A stretch of 40,757 nucleotides of DNA from Deltaproteobacteria bacterium (GCA_003696505.1 RFHC01000074.1:1-40757); one strand, 5' to 3'. Positions 25,190 to 33,392 are shown, counted from the stretch's first letter. Notes: a model not told the origin generated them from the letters alone. Made by a program: numbers and translations.

Positions 25190-26796
25190 CGTTCGAGGCG
25201 AATCACTGTATCCTTCCGCATATTCTCGTCATCCCGGTAGGGGTAATCGATGTTGTAGTGGAGCCCCCGGCTTTCCTTCCGGGATATGGCGGACCGGATG
25301 ATGATGTCGGCCACGGTGGCGATGTTTCTCAGTTCGAGGAGGTCCGTGTTCAGGATGAAGTTCCAGTAATATTCCGATATTTCCCTCTTGATGAGGTCAA
25401 TCCGCTCCTTTGCCCTGTGGAGCCTCTTGTCTGACCGGACAATGCCCACGTAGTTCCACATGAGCCTGCGAATTTCGTCCCACGTGTGAGAGATGACGAC
25501 GAGCTCATCCGGGTCGATGGCGTTTCCCGGGTCCCACTTCGGCACCTGGATGTCCGTGACCTTTTTCCCGAGGTAGGTGCTCACCGCCTTCTCACACGCT
25601 CTTTTTGAGAAGACGAGGGCTTCCAGCAGGGAGTTGGAGGCGAGACGGTTTGCGCCGTGCAGGCCTGTGCAGGCCGTTTCTCCCACGGCGAAGAGCCTCT
25701 TCACCTCCGATTCGCCGTTTAAGTCCGTGAGGACTCCGCCGCACTGGTAGTGGGCGGCGGGGACAACGGGAATCGGTTCCTTCGTCATGTCGTACCCGAA
25801 CTGAAGGCATTTCTCGTAAATGTTCGGAAAACGGGACCTGATGAAGTCAGGATCTTTGAAGGAAATGTCCAGGAGGACGTAGTCGTCGCCCGTCTTTTTC
25901 AGTTCCGAATCGATGGCGCGCGCGACGATGTCCCGCGGAGCCAGTTCGGCCATCTCGTGGTAAGCCGGCATGAACCGCGTCCCGTCCTTTCTCAAAAGGA
26001 TGGCGCCTTCTCCCCTCACAGCTTCGGAGATGAGGAAGGACTTCGCCTGGGGGTGGTAGAGGCAGGTCGGGTGAAACTGGACGAATTCCATGTTTGCCAC
26101 TGCAGCCCCGGCCCTGTACGCCATGGCGACCCCGTCTCCGGTGGCGATGTCCGGGTTGCTCGTGTAGAGGTATACTTTTCCCGACCCCCCCGTGGCCAGG
26201 ACCGTCGCGTCTGCCAGGAAGGTGTGAATTTCGCCCGTTTCATTCTCCAGGACGTATGCGCCGAGGCATTCGTCGGGTCTGTACCGGTCAAACGACTGGA
26301 ACCTGTTCAGGGTAATCAGGTTAATGGCCGTGTGGTGTTCGAACACGTGGACCCTCGGGTGGGAGAGAGCTTTTTCCACCAGGACCCTCTCCACCTCTCT
26401 CCCCGTCAGGTCGGCAGCGTGGAAGATTCTCCTGTGGGAATGGCCCCCCTCCCTTCCCAGGTCGAAGTCCTCTCCGTTTTCCCCCTCCCTCTTCGTGAAT
26501 CGGACTCCCCAGTCGAGGAGCTCTTTTATCCTGTTTGGTCCGTCCCTGACGACCATTTCCACCACGTCTCTGTGGCAGAGCCCTGCCCCTGCAGTGATCG
26601 TGTCGCGGATGTGGTTGTCGAAACTGTCTTTTTCGTCCCACACCGTTGCTATCCCCCCCTGGGCGACGTTCGTGCTCGATTCCGTTATCCCCCTCTTCGT
26701 GATGATGTGGACTTCTCCGTGTTCTGCCGCCCGGAGGGCAAAGCTGAGTCCTGCGACTCCGCTGCCGATGACGAGAAAAGATGACCTGTACTCCAT
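25174..26796 (-). CDS. nadB: L-aspartate oxidase
   Basis: NadB oxidises L-aspartate to iminoaspartate, the first step of NAD synthesis. The 540-residue flavoprotein begins with the dinucleotide motif VIGSGVAGLSFALRA and has TNVAQGGIA, GAGLCHRD, VQFHPTCLY and the C-terminal FAD-contact HGANRLASNSLLEALVFS. A helical C-terminal domain follows, as in succinate dehydrogenase flavoproteins. The lysine-rich and R/H residues of the active site appear intact. nadA and nadC are not nearby. A minus-strand promoter lies about 50 bases upstream. GGAG precedes the ATG. Confidence 0.96.
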   Translation of the reverse strand: MEYRSSFLVIGSGVAGLSFALRAAEHGEVHIITKRGITESSTNVAQGGIATVWDEKDSFDNHIRDTITAGAGLCHRDVVEMVVRDGPNRIKELLDWGVRFTKREGENGEDFDLGREGGHSHRRIFHAADLTGREVERVLVEKALSHPRVHVFEHHTAINLITLNRFQSFDRYRPDECLGAYVLENETGEIHTFLADATVLATGGSGKVYLYTSNPDIATGDGVAMAYRAGAAVANMEFVQFHPTCLYHPQAKSFLISEAVRGEGAILLRKDGTRFMPAYHEMAELAPRDIVARAIDSELKKTGDDYVLLDISFKDPDFIRSRFPNIYEKCLQFGYDMTKEPIPVVPAAHYQCGGVLTDLNGESEVKRLFAVGETACTGLHGANRLASNSLLEALVFSKRACEKAVSTYLGKKVTDIQVPKWDPGNAIDPDELVVISHTWDEIRRLMWNYVGIVRSDKRLHRAKERIDLIKREISEYYWNFILNTDLLELRNIATVADIIIRSAISRKESRGLHYNIDYPYRDDENMRKDTVIRLERYSGV

Positions 26797-26821
26797 CTCA
26801 CGCTCCGATATTGGCTTTGTG

Positions 26822-26853
26822 TTGACAGGGGAAGAGCCCGTCTATTAGATAAT
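26822..26853 (+). promoter_or_regulatory. Candidate promoter of the lytic transglycosylase gene
   Basis: A consensus TTGACA lies at 26822-26827. GATAAT (26848-26853), 20 bases later, would place initiation at or next to the second ATG (26860). TAGATA, 18 bases away, is a weaker alternative. No Shine-Dalgarno lies between the promoter and either ATG. The long spacer lowers confidence. Confidence 0.4.
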
Positions 26854-26877
26854 ATGTCTATGAAGACCACATTACAA
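26849..26877 (-). promoter_or_regulatory. Promoter of nadB
   Basis: On the minus strand TTGTAA (26877-26872) and TATTAT (26854-26849) are separated by exactly 17 bases. Initiation near 26842 gives a leader of about 45 bases to the nadB ATG, which has GGAGCGTGAG before it. The site overlaps the first codons of the divergent transglycosylase gene and its candidate promoter, so the two transcripts may compete. Confidence 0.55.
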
Positions 26878-27450
26878 GCTTGCCTCGTTTTTATCCTTAC
26901 AGGTTGTTTCTTCCTTTCTCTTTCACATTCAGATATTTACAGATTTGTCGATGAGAAGGGGATTGTCCACTACTCGGACTATCCGAAACATTCCGGATAC
27001 CGTCTCTACATGAAGACAGAAGAGGGGAAAGAGAGGGGGGATTCCTTTTCCCCGGACCGTTCCTGGCTGGTCAAGTACGCGGAAAGGGTGGCAGTGAGAG
27101 AGGGGGTAGACCCGAACCTCGTTCGAGCCGTCATGGTGGCGGAATCACAACTGCGGCACCAGGCGGTATCTGCGAAAGGTGCCGTGGGGGTGATGCAACT
27201 TCTTCCTTCATCTTTTCCCGGAGTCTCCCGGGAGGACCTTCTCGACCCGGTGAGAAACGTCTCCCTCGGGGTGAAACACCTGAAGAGGCTGCTCGATAAG
27301 TTCGGGGGGGATGTGAGGCTCGCCGTTGCAGCCTACAATGCGGGGGAGGGCGCCGTGGAGAAGTACGGGGGAATACCCCCTTTTGACGAAACACGGGCAT
27401 ATGTCGAACGGGTCATGACCCTTTACGTGAAGTACCGGAGCGGCCGATGA
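26854..27450 (+). CDS. DUF4124 / SLT-domain lytic transglycosylase
   Basis: The 198-residue exported protein has a signal sequence (hydrophobic residues 8-24), a short DUF4124 segment (DIYRFVDEKGIVHYSDYP) and a soluble-lytic-transglycosylase domain from about residue 75. The catalytic glutamate is Glu97 in VMVAESQLRHQAVS, followed by KGAVGVMQLLP and AVAAYNAGEGAVEKYGG, the three standard SLT motifs. It cleaves peptidoglycan glycan strands in the periplasm. Residues 14-18 (ILTGC) resemble a lipobox, but the hydrophobic core continues after the Cys, so SPase I cleavage near SHS-D is also possible. Starts at 26854 or 26860. pgsA overlaps its stop. Confidence 0.9.
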   Translation: MSMKTTLQACLVFILTGCFFLSLSHSDIYRFVDEKGIVHYSDYPKHSGYRLYMKTEEGKERGDSFSPDRSWLVKYAERVAVREGVDPNLVRAVMVAESQLRHQAVSAKGAVGVMQLLPSSFPGVSREDLLDPVRNVSLGVKHLKRLLDKFGGDVRLAVAAYNAGEGAVEKYGGIPPFDETRAYVERVMTLYVKYRSGR

Positions 27451-27998
27451 GAGGGGGGAAGAACTTAAATCCGGCGAACCTCCTCACTCTGGTGAGGATT
27501 GTCATCATCCCCATCGTGGTGGTGCTCCTCCTCTTCCCGGGGAAGAAAGAGAGCCTGGCTGCAGGGGTCCTCTTCCTCGTTGCCTTCCTGACGGACGCCA
27601 TAGACGGGATGATAGCGCGGAGGTTCGAGATGGTAACGGACCTGGGGAAACTCCTCGACCCCCTGGCGGACAAGCTCCTCGTTTCCTCCTCGCTCATCAT
27701 GCTCATCCCCCATGGACGGGTCCCTGCGTGGATTGTGGCCATCATCGTTGCCCGGGAAATCGGCGTCACAGCCCTTAGGGGTATGGCGTCAGCCGACGGG
27801 AAGGTCATCTCTGCCTCTTCCCTGGGGAAGGTGAAGACCACGCTTCAGGCTGCGGGGACTTTCTGCCTCATCGTAAATTACCGGTACATGGGTATCGACT
27901 TTCACACGGCAGGGATGGTCCTCATCGTTCCTGCCCTCGTTCTGACCGCATGGTCCGGTGTCGACTACTTCGTCCGCTACTTGAGAGAGGTTTTCTGA
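27447..27998 (+). CDS. pgsA: CDP-diacylglycerol-glycerol-3-phosphate 3-phosphatidyltransferase
   Basis: PgsA makes phosphatidylglycerophosphate in the inner membrane. The CDP-alcohol phosphotransferase motif is complete: Asp50, Asp53-Gly54, Ala57-Arg58, Gly67, Asp71 and Asp75. NPANLLTLVRIVIIP at the N-terminus is typical of PgsA. About five hydrophobic segments fit the family's membrane topology. At 183 residues it is normal length. The ATGA overlap with the transglycosylase stop implies coupled translation. CDP-alcohol specificity is by resemblance. Confidence 0.93.
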   Translation: MRGGKNLNPANLLTLVRIVIIPIVVVLLLFPGKKESLAAGVLFLVAFLTDAIDGMIARRFEMVTDLGKLLDPLADKLLVSSSLIMLIPHGRVPAWIVAIIVAREIGVTALRGMASADGKVISASSLGKVKTTLQAAGTFCLIVNYRYMGIDFHTAGMVLIVPALVLTAWSGVDYFVRYLREVF

Positions 27999-28180
27999 GT
28001 TTACGATTGTGTAATTATCTTTACCCAGAGGTGACAGGTTCGCATTTTTCGAAACACCCCTTTCCTTCCTCTCTCCTCCCTCAATCGTGACTCATTCTTT
28101 GTGATTCAACCCTTTCCGGAGATTTTCCCTTTTCCGATAATACTGGCACGCTCCCTGATATCCGTTTCCCCGGAGGGACC

Positions 28181-29008
28181 ATGTCAGGGAAGTGGGGATT
28201 CATCGACTGCAGGGGGAAGGTCGTCATTTTCCCCCGTTTTCGAGAGGCCGGGGATTTCTCCGCAGGGCTTGCCCGGGTTAGGGAAAACAGCCTGTGGGGA
28301 TACATCGACCGGAGGGGAGAGTACGCAATCCCCCCGGAATTTGAGGATGCTCTCGACTTCAGCGAGGGACTTGCCAGCGTCCAGGTCGGCGGAAAGTGGG
28401 GGTACATCGACAGTTCGGGCGAATTCCGCATCGACCCCCGGTTCGATTTCGCGGGGCGTTTCTCTGAAGGCCTGGCGCCGGTCCTGTCAGGAGGGGTCTG
28501 GTTTTTCGTTACCCCCCGGGGGGAAAGGTACAACCACATGCAGTTTGCCAATCTCTGGGGATTCTCTGAGGGGCTTGCGCCCGTCTCCATACGGGGTAAG
28601 TGGGGATACGTGGACAGGCGGGGCAAGTTGAAAATCAGACCCGTCTTCGAGGACGCCCGGAGTTTTCGTGAAGGTCTGGCGCGTGTCCGGGTCGGAAACA
28701 GGTGGGGTTTCATCACGGCGGCGGGGAAATTCGCAATCACTCCCGTGTTTGAAGATGCCGGGGACTTCTCTTCCTCGGTTGCGCCGGTCCGGGAGAGGGA
28801 GAGGTGGGGATTCATCACCCGCGAGGGGAGATACGTCATTACGCCCGGTTTCGAGTGCGCCGGGTCGCTGAAGGAGGGGAGAATCGCCATATCGTTTCGG
28901 GGGAAGTGGGGATACATCGACAGGGGGGGTGACATTCTCATTTCTCCCAGATATCTCTTCTGCGGAGACTTTTCGGAAGGCCTGGCCCGTGTCTGGGTGG
29001 GAGAGTAG
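28181..29008 (+). CDS. WG-repeat (KWG) protein, eight repeats
   Basis: The 275-residue product is made entirely of about eight WG repeats of roughly 34 residues: a core like GKWGYIDRRG, then an I-P-x-F-E-x-A strand, then F-S-E-G-L-A-x-V. The fourth copy is divergent (GVWFFVTPRG). No signal peptide is visible. GGAGGG lies only 3 bases before the ATG, tighter than usual. The same frame is open back to 28091 without an ATG, GTG or TTG, though repeat-like sequence does not extend there. WG repeats probably build a beta-rich scaffold. They occur in uncharacterised bacterial proteins and some exported ones, so the function is unknown. Confidence 0.85.
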   Translation: MSGKWGFIDCRGKVVIFPRFREAGDFSAGLARVRENSLWGYIDRRGEYAIPPEFEDALDFSEGLASVQVGGKWGYIDSSGEFRIDPRFDFAGRFSEGLAPVLSGGVWFFVTPRGERYNHMQFANLWGFSEGLAPVSIRGKWGYVDRRGKLKIRPVFEDARSFREGLARVRVGNRWGFITAAGKFAITPVFEDAGDFSSSVAPVRERERWGFITREGRYVITPGFECAGSLKEGRIAISFRGKWGYIDRGGDILISPRYLFCGDFSEGLARVWVGE

Positions 29009-29078
29009 ACGAAGGACCGGCACGGGGTTGACCCTTTTTCCCTATAGGACCGTTATTTCGGGAGAGAGAAAAAAAGAA

Positions 29079-29153
29079 TGGAGCGGGCGACGGGATTTGA
29101 ACCCGCGACTTCGACCTTGGCAAGGTCGCACTCTACCGCTGAGTTACGCCCGC
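29079..29153 (-). tRNA. tRNA-Gly (anticodon GCC)
   Basis: On the minus strand the acceptor GCGGGCG (29153-29147) pairs with CGCCCGC (29089-29083). The discriminator is U and CCA is encoded at 29081-29079. The anticodon stem CGACC/GGTCG encloses the loop TTGCCAA, with anticodon GCC for glycine. The T arm carries GCGGGTTCAAATCCCGT and the D arm TAACTCAGCGGTAGAG. All arms are intact over 75 bases. It decodes GGC/GGU. A T-rich run follows its 3' end. Confidence 0.97.
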
Positions 29154-29168
29154 TTTTCGTGATTTTTA

Positions 29169-29197
29169 TATTTATTCCATCTCACTCCTTTTGTCAA
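29169..29197 (-). promoter_or_regulatory. Promoter of the tRNA-Gly gene
   Basis: A perfect TTGACA on the minus strand (29197-29192) is followed after 17 bases by TAAATA (29174-29169), or after 21 by TATAAA. Initiation near 29162 would begin about 9 bases before the mature tRNA 5' end. The -10 match is only fair, but the -35 and the location are good. Confidence 0.55.
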
Positions 29198-29266
29198 CTC
29201 TTCAGGAGGAACTTCCTCAAGTTTTCTCAGGCGGGTCCGAAAATATTGTTGTAAACAGGAGAGATA

Positions 29267-31204
29267 ATGGAGAAAGTGGAGAAGAAAGAGGTTTTCTCCC
29301 TCGTCGTCGGTCCGTGTGAAAGGGAGTTGTCATCTCTTTCCCCGAGGGCGGAAGAGGGGGGCACGGGTATCGACCTGTTTGCCGTGAAACAGGCAGTAAA
29401 TGGCGGGTCCCTCAAAGTCGTGTTTCAATCCCGGGAAAAAGAGAGGGTCCGGGATGCGAGAAAACTCCTCGAGGAGAAGGGCATTCCCGCCGCTGTCGTG
29501 TCTACCGGGGAAATGAAGGAGGTGAGATTCCTTTTCCCGGCCTTTTCCTGGAAAGAGGGGGGGAAAGAAATCCTCTTCTCCGACAGGACGGGGAAAAATG
29601 TCTCCTTCAGGAAGGACGAGAAGGTTCTCGTCACGCTGACCTCAAAGGACGGAATGTTCGTCTCCCGGAAAAAGGCGGCTCGCCTTCTTTCCGCTGCCGG
29701 AGAGGAGGTGTCTGCCGGGGAAGTCCTCTCCCACGTGTTTATCGAGGGAGGGTTTATCGGCGTTTTCTCGCTGGATGAACCGAAGGGAATCGTCGTCGAC
29801 ACGAATCGCTTCGACTACTCATTCCTCGGGGAGCAAAGGAGCCTTTCCCGGAACGTCAACGCGAGGGCGCTTTTCAGGAAAATCATCGCTTCTTTTCCCG
29901 CTCCCGTGGTGGATGCCAATTTCGGACCGGGTGCTCTCCCGTCAATCGGGGATGGGGACCTGAAACCGGAAAAAATCCTCAGGACTTTCGCATACTACTC
30001 GGTTTTTATCTCGCGTGCCCTGAGAAACGGACTCCTTGAAAAGAGCGACCTCCCCCGGGTGAAGACTGAAGGAGAGGGTGGAGAGTTTTACTGGGTGGGG
30101 AAGCCCGGAAGGGCAGGGAAACAGAGAGTCGCAGGGGAATCTGGAGAGGCTTCTTCAACCTCTCTCTCCCCTCCCCCCGTCCCTCCCAGGTCCTTCCGCC
30201 CGAGGAGGATTTTCCTCGGACTCAGGCCGGGAATCTTCGATGACTTCAAACGCGGCTGGGGATTAGAGGGTCTCCCCTTCATCCTCCGGGTGGTGCTGGG
30301 TCCTCTTTCTCTCGTTTTCATTTTTCTCGCTTATGCCTCGAGGAGTCCCGTCCTTCTCGCCGCAGGTCTGGCTTCCTTTTCCGTCGTTTCCTTTGCCCTT
30401 TCCTTCATCCTCCTCAAGCAGAAGCGGGAGGTGGAAAACGTCCCCACGGCAAAACTCCGGTCCCTCCCCATGGGTCTCGTTGAAGTAACCGGGCGGTGCA
30501 GGAGGAAGCATTTTCTCGTTTCTCCCGTCAGTTCAATTCCCTGCGTGTATTACTCTTACGTGATTTTAGAGAGGGTATACCGGACGGGGAAGTCGAGGGT
30601 GGTAGTGAGGGAGTGGGGGGACAGCGGTCCTGTCCCTTTCATTCTGGAAGACGAAACGGGACGGGTCACCGTAGACCCGAAAAACGCCTCGATAATCGGC
30701 GGGAGGACCCAGACGTTTTCCGGAAGGGAAAAACCGTCCATTTCCCCCGGGGGTGTTTTCCTCGGAGAAAACGTGACGGTAAAGGAGAACATAATCCCCG
30801 AAGGGGAGCAACTCTACGTGCTGGGATACGCGTCTCCCGCAAGGAGCCTTGCCGAGGACCGGGAGAAAAAAATCAGGGAGCGGATAAAGAATTTAAAGAA
30901 AAACGCCGATAAATTAAAGGAATTTGACGAAGATGGAGATGGCCAGATAGACTCTTTCGAGTGGGAGAAGGCAAGGCGAGCGGTGGAAATGGAGGTCCTC
31001 CTCGAGAAGGATTCGGGAGAGAGTGAAATCGTCATTACCCGGCCCCCGGAAGGAGGTGTCTTCATTATTTCCGACAGGTCCGAAAGAGGGCTCGTGAGGA
31101 AACTGGCCTTTCGGTCTGCCCTCACGTTTGGCCTTTCCATCGCGTCGGCTGCCCTCGCCGTTTTCCTGATTACGGGCATTTTCGCCCGAGGAGGTGGACC
31201 ATGA
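29267..31204 (+). CDS. GIDE/BAM-domain membrane protein with an EF-hand, partner of LemA
   Basis: The 645-residue protein has no visible signal peptide and an N-terminal region (1-260) I do not recognise; residues 47-80 have the strand-helix-strand look of DUF2007-type signalling modules. After a Pro/Arg linker come two hydrophobic segments (about 338-356 and 359-383). A GIDE-like domain (about 395-530) includes IPCVYYSYVILERVYR and ENIIPEGEQLYVLGYAS, next a canonical EF-hand loop at 554-565 (Asp554, 556, 558, Gly559, Ile561, Glu565), and a last membrane segment (617-640). GIDE/BAM domains lie beside membranes and are often encoded next to lemA, as here with a 4-base overlap. No RING domain is seen, so ubiquitin-ligase activity is not implied. 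Confidence 0.75.
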   Translation: MEKVEKKEVFSLVVGPCERELSSLSPRAEEGGTGIDLFAVKQAVNGGSLKVVFQSREKERVRDARKLLEEKGIPAAVVSTGEMKEVRFLFPAFSWKEGGKEILFSDRTGKNVSFRKDEKVLVTLTSKDGMFVSRKKAARLLSAAGEEVSAGEVLSHVFIEGGFIGVFSLDEPKGIVVDTNRFDYSFLGEQRSLSRNVNARALFRKIIASFPAPVVDANFGPGALPSIGDGDLKPEKILRTFAYYSVFISRALRNGLLEKSDLPRVKTEGEGGEFYWVGKPGRAGKQRVAGESGEASSTSLSPPPVPPRSFRPRRIFLGLRPGIFDDFKRGWGLEGLPFILRVVLGPLSLVFIFLAYASRSPVLLAAGLASFSVVSFALSFILLKQKREVENVPTAKLRSLPMGLVEVTGRCRRKHFLVSPVSSIPCVYYSYVILERVYRTGKSRVVVREWGDSGPVPFILEDETGRVTVDPKNASIIGGRTQTFSGREKPSISPGGVFLGENVTVKENIIPEGEQLYVLGYASPARSLAEDREKKIRERIKNLKKNADKLKEFDEDGDGQIDSFEWEKARRAVEMEVLLEKDSGESEIVITRPPEGGVFIISDRSERGLVRKLAFRSALTFGLSIASAALAVFLITGIFARGGGP

Positions 31205-31767
31205 CCGGTGCTGTCGTCATCGTCGTCCTGGGACTCCTTATCCTGGGATGTATTTTTTACGGAGTGTCCATTTACAACGGACTCGTCACGGTGAAGAACA
31301 ACATCGACAAGTCGTGGAGCAACGTGGAAGTTCTCCTCAAGCAGAGGCACGACGAGTTGCCGAAACTCGTGAAAGTCTGCGAGAGGTATATGAAGCACGA
31401 GAGGGAAACCCTGGAAAGAGTCATCAGGGCGAGAAATTTTTCTGAGTCGGCTTCAACTCCCGAGGAGAGGGGAAAGGCCGACGGGATGGTCGCAGAGGCC
31501 CTCAAATCGCTCTTCGCCGTTGCAGAGAGATATCCTGAACTGAAGGCGGACGAGCAGTTTTCCCACCTCCAGGAGAGGATTTCCCGGCTCGAAAACGAGA
31601 TTGCCGACAGGAGAGAACTCTACAACGAGTCGGTGAACATCTACAACATCAGGATTGAGAGGATACCGGACGTCTTCATCGCCCGCGCCATGGGTTTCGA
31701 GAAGAGACCCCTCTGGCATGCTCCTGCGTCAGACCTGAAGGACGTGGAGATAACTTTCAGTTCTTAA
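31201..31767 (+). CDS. lemA: LemA family protein
   Basis: The 188-residue protein has one N-terminal membrane segment (about residues 3-21) and the helical LemA domain: IYNGLVTVKNNIDKSWSNVEVLLKQRHDELPKLV, then LFAVAERYPELKADEQFSHLQERISRLENEI and YNESVNIYN. A short, possibly extracytoplasmic N-terminus and a large helical domain are usual. The family's function is not settled. Its ATG lies in the stop region of the GIDE gene, with GAGGAGG 5-10 bases upstream, which points to coupled expression and perhaps a shared membrane complex. The C-terminus (HAPASDLKDVEITF) is family-like. Confidence 0.92.
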   Translation: MTGAVVIVVLGLLILGCIFYGVSIYNGLVTVKNNIDKSWSNVEVLLKQRHDELPKLVKVCERYMKHERETLERVIRARNFSESASTPEERGKADGMVAEALKSLFAVAERYPELKADEQFSHLQERISRLENEIADRRELYNESVNIYNIRIERIPDVFIARAMGFEKRPLWHAPASDLKDVEITFSS

Positions 31768-31776
31768 GAGAGTCCC

Positions 31777-32247
31777 TCACAGAGGGTCGAGGGACTTGAG
31801 GGCTTTTTCCACCTCTTCGACGGTGAAACGGATGTGGGAGAGGACGACGAACGTTGCCGTCCCGTAGGCGACGAGTTCCCCATCTTCCCGCCTCACCTCA
31901 GCCCTCGTGACGGCGAGCCTCTTCCCTCTGTGGATGACCCATCCCTCTGAGTAGATGTTCTGACGGGCGGGGGTCTTTATCAGGTACGTGTGAAATTCCG
32001 TCGTCGTGATCCACACGTTGGGGTACATGGCCGCGGCGGTAAACCAGGTGGCGTTGTCCACCATCGCGCCGATGATTCCTCCATGGATGTCTCCCAGGGC
32101 GTGGCAGACGCCGGGGTGAAACTGGAGGGAGAAGTGTGCGCGTCCCTCGTCGTCGAAACTGATGTCGCTTTTCAAAGTTCGGCTGATGGGCGCTTTCCTG
32201 TAAATCATCTCGAGAGTGTCGAGCCATTCCCTGTCGAGCTTCCTCAT
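31777..32247 (-). CDS. PaaI-like hotdog-fold thioesterase
   Basis: The 156-residue product shows the hotdog pattern HALGDIHGGIIGAMVDNATWFTAA, with His55-Gly-Gly and Asp64 at positions used by PaaI/YdiI-type acyl-CoA thioesterases, followed by TTEFHTYLIKTPARQNIYSEGWVIHRGKRLAVTRAEV. Enzymes of this group hydrolyse aryl- or acyl-CoA esters. The substrate cannot be read here and there is no aromatic-degradation gene nearby. It lies opposite to its neighbours, 9 bases from the lemA stop (convergent) and divergent from the membrane-protein gene. Confidence 0.85.
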   Translation of the reverse strand: MRKLDREWLDTLEMIYRKAPISRTLKSDISFDDEGRAHFSLQFHPGVCHALGDIHGGIIGAMVDNATWFTAAAMYPNVWITTTEFHTYLIKTPARQNIYSEGWVIHRGKRLAVTRAEVRREDGELVAYGTATFVVLSHIRFTVEEVEKALKSLDPL

Positions 32248-32273
32248 TCGAGGTCCCCCTTCTTTTTCCTGAT

Positions 32274-32302
32274 ATTATAAAAATTGATGGAGGAGAGATG
32301 AA
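32274..32302 (-). promoter_or_regulatory. Candidate promoter of the thioesterase gene
   Basis: A perfect minus-strand TATAAT (32279-32274) sits 26 bases from the ATG. A weak TTCATC occupies the -35 position after 17 bases. GAAGGGGGA provides the ribosome-binding site. The overlapping + strand sequence TATTAT/TATAAA (32273-32281) could serve the divergent gene. Confidence 0.45.
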
Positions 32303-33392
32303 AGGACCACGGTCGGTTACGAGGAGAAAAAGCGCGGTCGTTTTCGCTCTTTTTCTCTCCCTCACCCTGTTTCTTCCCCTCGCCGGGGCTTTCCTCACCG
32401 GTTTCGACCTCTCCTCCCTATCCACTTTCCCGCCCGAAGGAAACTTTCAGGGAAATGGGGGGGTGAGCATTCCCTTCACGCTCTTCGCCTTCGCTGTGGG
32501 AACAACTCTCCTCCTCGTATTCATCCTCACGTACATCCGGGGATATGAGGGAAGGGCACGGGAGAGGAATAGATTCCCCCGATGGGGATGGGGAGGCGTC
32601 CTTTTCCTCCTCGGCGCATGGGTCCTCGCCTGGACCCGATTTGACTGGTTTGCCCCATTACAAAGGCACACTTTCACACCTCTCTGGCTCGGATACATCT
32701 GTGTGGCCACAGCCCTCTCAGAGAAACTTCACGGAACCTCTCCTGCCCGGGAGGACCCTCTCTTCTTCATCTCCCTCTTCCCGGCCTCTTCGCTTTTCTG
32801 GTGGATTTTCGAGTTCCTCAACCGCTTCGTGGGAAACTGGGAATACCGCGGGCTGGGGACAATCACGGCGGGGGAATACGTCGCCCTGGCAAGCGTTTCC
32901 TTCTCCACCGTCCTCCCCGCAGTGGAGACGACCTCATTCCTCTTCAGGGGTTATCTCGGAGAGGAGAGGGTGAGGAATTCGGGGGTCGTGAAAGAGGCGG
33001 TGCTCCCTTCCCGGAGATGGATGACCTACATCCTCCTCTTTTCTGGAGCGGTGACGCTCTTCCTCATTCCTGTCTTCCCACAGTTTCTCTACCCCTTTCT
33101 CTGGATATCTCCGGTGCTCATCGTCGGTCCCCTCACCTCCATCGCAGGACTTTCTCCTGACGAAGGAGACCCCGTCATTGCTTCTTACGGCCTTGCAGCT
33201 CTCGTGTGCGGGTTTTTCTGGGAGACGTGGAACTGGAAAAGCCTTGCTCACTGGGTTTACCACGTCCCCCTCGTGCCTTCCTTGAAGCTCTTCGAGATGC
33301 CCCTTCCCGGATACTTCGGGTACCTTCCATTCGGGGTGGAGTGCTTTCTTTTCATCGTTCTCGTGAAGTATCTCGTGAGAGGTGACCTGTGA
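32298..33392 (+). CDS. Unrecognised polytopic membrane protein
   Basis: The 364-residue protein has about nine or ten hydrophobic segments (roughly 13-35, 57-80, 98-114, 128-142, 154-172, 190-210, 242-262, 267-285, 294-306, 342-360). Two segments carry related aromatic-acidic motifs: FWWIFEFLNRFVGNWEY (about 167-183) and FWETWNWKSLAHWVYHVP (about 307-324). The second is followed by KLFEMPLPGYFGYLPFGVECF. The in-membrane E/N and W residues resemble those of uncharacterised bacterial membrane proteins I have seen, but I cannot name the family. GGAGGAG precedes the ATG. The next gene overlaps it by 4 bases. Confidence 0.8.
   Translation: MKGPRSVTRRKSAVVFALFLSLTLFLPLAGAFLTGFDLSSLSTFPPEGNFQGNGGVSIPFTLFAFAVGTTLLLVFILTYIRGYEGRARERNRFPRWGWGGVLFLLGAWVLAWTRFDWFAPLQRHTFTPLWLGYICVATALSEKLHGTSPAREDPLFFISLFPASSLFWWIFEFLNRFVGNWEYRGLGTITAGEYVALASVSFSTVLPAVETTSFLFRGYLGEERVRNSGVVKEAVLPSRRWMTYILLFSGAVTLFLIPVFPQFLYPFLWISPVLIVGPLTSIAGLSPDEGDPVIASYGLAALVCGFFWETWNWKSLAHWVYHVPLVPSLKLFEMPLPGYFGYLPFGVECFLFIVLVKYLVRGDL

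Noticed and set aside
29023-29037. GGG-TTGA-CCC-TTTTT as a terminator of the WG-repeat gene
   Set aside because: A 3-4 bp stem is too weak to support the call, although the T-run is real.
29222-29249. TTTTCT / TATTGT as a promoter for the GIDE gene
   Set aside because: Both hexamers match poorly and the spacing is 16. The gene must have a promoter somewhere in 29009-29266, but I cannot place it.
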